64,000 bases of DNA. Source: Qipengyuania profundimaris (GTDB lineage: Bacteria > Pseudomonadota > Alphaproteobacteria > Sphingomonadales > Sphingomonadaceae). The DNA lies in assembly GCF_030717945.1 (NCBI RefSeq), contig NZ_JAVAIM010000001.1, positions 1,797,131-1,861,130 of the forward strand. The letters run 5' to 3'. A program made the position numbers and the translations under genes. The notes below the pieces were generated by a model. It was given only the letters and a program-made list of their open reading frames with translations. It was not told the DNA's origin and searched no databases. Shown one piece after another: positions 62,293 through 64,000 of the stretch (position 1 is the first letter of the stretch; each line of letters opens with the position of its first letter).

Positions 62293-63792
62293 TTGTCCAC
62301 CGCTCTCGAAGGCCTCGACCAAGCGCGCGCCGAGCTGAGCGAGGGTCGTCCCGCGCTGGTCTGGCGCAGCATCGTAGCTGATACCGAAACGCCAGTCAGC
62401 GCGGCGCTCAAGCTGTTCGAGGAAGGGCGCGGCGATTTCGTACTCGAGTCGGTCGAGGGTGGCGAGACACGCGGGCGCTATAGCCTGATCGGCATCGCAC
62501 CCGATTTGGTGTTCCGCGCGCGTGGAGACGAGGCGGAAATCAATCGCGATTGGCAGACGGATCGCAAGGCTTTCGTTCCGTGCAAGATTGGCGCGATGGA
62601 TGCGCTGCGCACGCTAACTCAGGACTGCCAATGTGCGACGCCTGTCGCGCTTCCGCCCGCCCTCGCCTGCCTCGTCGGCTATTTCGGATACGAGACAATC
62701 GGCCTGGTCGAGAAACTTCTTCGGGCTCCGCAGAGCGACGTCGATTTGCCGGACATGCTTTTCGTCCGCCCGACAGTGATCCTCGTCTTCGACCGGCTCA
62801 GCGACACGTTGTTCTGTATTGCGCCGGTCTGGCCGGACGGATCGCTAGATTTGGCGCAGGAGCGGATCGACGAAGCTCTTCGGAAGCTCTCCCTGCCGCT
62901 GTCACAGTCTGCCGACCGGTATCCCGACCATATCGAACCTCAGCTCACCTCGACTATCGATGCGGACGATTATCAGGCAATGGTCTTGCGTGCGAAAGAC
63001 TACATCGCGGCCGGGGATATCTTTCAGGTCGTCCTCTCGCAGCGATTCACCTCGCCGTTCGAATTGCCGCCCATGGCGCTCTATCGTTCGCTCAGGCGCA
63101 TCAACCCGTCGCCCTTCCTCTATTTTCTCGACCTACCCGGCTTCGCCGTGGTCGGCTCGAGCCCCGAAATTCTCGTGCGGGTGCGCGAAGGCGAGGTGAC
63201 AATCCGCCCGATCGCCGGCACCCGGCCGCGCGGTACGACGCAGGAGGCGGATCGGCTCGCCGAGAAATCGCTTCTGGCCGACCCGAAGGAGCGCGCAGAG
63301 CACTTGATGTTGCTCGATCTCGGGCGCAACGACGTCGGGCGCGTGGCGGACGCCGGCAGCGTCGAGGTCACGGAGAGTTTTACGGTCGAACGGTACAGCC
63401 ACGTCATGCATATCGTCAGCAACGTCGTCGGGCGCCTTGCCGAGGGCAAGGACGCGCTCGATGCGCTGTTTGCCGGGTTCCCGGCAGGCACCGTCAGCGG
63501 TGCACCCAAGGTGCGCGCCTGCGAGATTATCGCCGAGCTGGAACCTGCAACGCGCGGCCCCTACGCGGGCGGCGTCGGCTATTTCGCGCCGGACGGATCG
63601 GTCGACAGCTGCATTGTCCTGCGCACCGCCGTGGTGAAGGATGGGATCATGCAAGTGCAGGCCGGGGCGGGCATCGTGGCGGACAGCGATCCAGCCTATG
63701 AGCAGCGCGAATGCGAAGCCAAGGCCGGCGCCCTGCTCGCCGCGGCAAAGGACGCAGTGCGGCTCGCAAACGAAGCGGGATACGGCCAGTGA
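62293..63792 (+). CDS. trpE: Anthranilate synthase component I
   Basis: A 499-residue enzyme that makes anthranilate from chorismate and ammonia. Seen: VLESVEGGETRGRYS near residue 50 (tryptophan-binding L-E-S region), GDIFQVVLSQRFTSPF, RPIAGTRPRGTT, LLDLGRNDVGRV and FAGFPAGTVSGAPKVRA of the chorismate-binding domain. The start is TTG 62293 (STALEGLDQA) since it follows the ppiD stop by 7 bases; TTG 62272 is an alternative. It is followed by an overlapping lipoprotein gene; trpG is expected beyond. Confidence 0.95.
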   Translation: MSTALEGLDQARAELSEGRPALVWRSIVADTETPVSAALKLFEEGRGDFVLESVEGGETRGRYSLIGIAPDLVFRARGDEAEINRDWQTDRKAFVPCKIGAMDALRTLTQDCQCATPVALPPALACLVGYFGYETIGLVEKLLRAPQSDVDLPDMLFVRPTVILVFDRLSDTLFCIAPVWPDGSLDLAQERIDEALRKLSLPLSQSADRYPDHIEPQLTSTIDADDYQAMVLRAKDYIAAGDIFQVVLSQRFTSPFELPPMALYRSLRRINPSPFLYFLDLPGFAVVGSSPEILVRVREGEVTIRPIAGTRPRGTTQEADRLAEKSLLADPKERAEHLMLLDLGRNDVGRVADAGSVEVTESFTVERYSHVMHIVSNVVGRLAEGKDALDALFAGFPAGTVSGAPKVRACEIIAELEPATRGPYAGGVGYFAPDGSVDSCIVLRTAVVKDGIMQVQAGAGIVADSDPAYEQRECEAKAGALLAAAKDAVRLANEAGYGQ

Positions 63793-64000
63793 GGGTTGCA
63801 ATCGCCCTACTCGCTCTCGGCAGCCTCATAGCTTGCGAACAGCAACCTGCCGGCGAACCTGTCGCTCGTGCCAGGATTGATGGGCAGGCGCCATCGCCTT
63901 CGCCTGAGCCTAGCGAGACGGCGACCGTCGCAAGCTCGGTGGAAAGCGCATGCCGGTCCATCATCTTCGAGGACACACCCCTTACCCACTGCCTCGCGAA
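63789..64000 (+). CDS. N-terminal part of a lipoprotein, possibly DUF2233/phosphodiester glycosidase
   Basis: A frame opens with GTG at 63789 (GTGA overlap with the trpE stop) and runs off the window edge with 70 codons. MRVAIALLALGSLIACEQQP has a lipobox (L-I-A-C), so it is a lipoprotein. A disordered Pro/Ser-rich stretch is followed by ACRSIIFEDTPLTHCLA. I recall phosphodiester glycosidase-like (DUF2233) proteins lying between trpE and trpG in sphingomonads, and the ending fits their N-terminal pattern, but this is a tentative match. Confidence 0.55.
   Translation, partial: MRVAIALLALGSLIACEQQPAGEPVARARIDGQAPSPSPEPSETATVASSVESACRSIIFEDTPLTHCLA

Overview
The window is a 64 kb stretch of GC-rich (roughly 62-66%) chromosome from an alphaproteobacterium. 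The gene content and order point to the Sphingomonadales, most likely the Erythrobacteraceae. Supporting signs are the nifR3(dusB)-ntrB-ntrC-ntrY-ntrX-hfq-hflX block, a pyruvate dehydrogenase E1 beta subunit with its own lipoyl domain, a fused ispDF, a double-domain Hfq, and a tmk-holB-metG-tatD run. I see no insertion sequence, prophage, CRISPR array, rRNA operon or plasmid function. It reads as core chromosome with a few accessory genes.

Layout. 1-4.7 kb: 3' end of proS, a secreted M28 peptidase, RNase R, a peroxiredoxin-like protein. 4.7-9.0 kb: a universal stress protein facing the pyruvate dehydrogenase E2 gene, a lower-GC membrane protein, an acyl-CoA thioesterase and lpdA. 9.0-12.8 kb: a Kef-type antiporter, a class IV aminotransferase with a sulfotransferase-like partner, a small acidic protein and tRNA-Ser(UGA). 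13.0-21.9 kb: a forward run of peptidoglycan genes (MltB-type transglycosylase, RlpA-like SPOR protein, D,D-carboxypeptidase) continuing into tmk-holB-metG-tatD-MBL-microprotein-mazG. 21.9-31.1 kb: the reverse-strand nitrogen-regulation cluster with hfq and hflX. 31.2-37.0 kb: ispDF, a CinA-type amidase, a COQ10/RatA-like protein, lipA, carbonic anhydrase, a NYN protein and a TPR protein. 37.3-44.3 kb: gyrA, a TauD-type dioxygenase, a lysoplasmalogenase-like protein, trmFO, an EF-hand protein and a squalene/phytoene-synthase-like protein. 44.3-46.4 kb: three TadE/TadG-type pilus genes. 46.7-49.6 kb: pdhB, pdhA and an FtsB-like gene. 49.7-54.6 kb: 4-hydroxyphenylpyruvate dioxygenase with a second VOC protein, an MscS channel, a haloalkane dehalogenase overlapping an MFS transporter, and tRNA-Arg(CCU). 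54.7-64 kb: a DUF1178 protein, a nitrilase-family amidase, glutaredoxin, a heat-shock Hsp20, pyrG, secG, tpiA, a PpiD-like foldase, trpE and the start of a lipoprotein.

Functional links. All parts of pyruvate dehydrogenase are present but in two loci (E2 and E3 near 5-9 kb, E1 alpha/beta near 47-49 kb). Lipoyl synthase, which makes the cofactor for both lipoylated subunits, lies near 34 kb. The NtrBC and NtrYX pairs share one transcription unit with DusB. Hfq and HflX follow as a probably separately promoted unit.

The observations most worth a second look are: a single Hfq polypeptide with two complete Sm domains; a sigma-32-like promoter followed by a ROSE-type RNA thermometer before hsp20; a haloalkane dehalogenase whose conserved N-terminus appears to begin at an ATA codon; an NtrX without the sigma-54 contact loop; a 32-nt inverted repeat against the ntrY start; an RlpA-like protein lacking the family's catalytic aspartate; and a TadE/TadG module without its secretion machinery.
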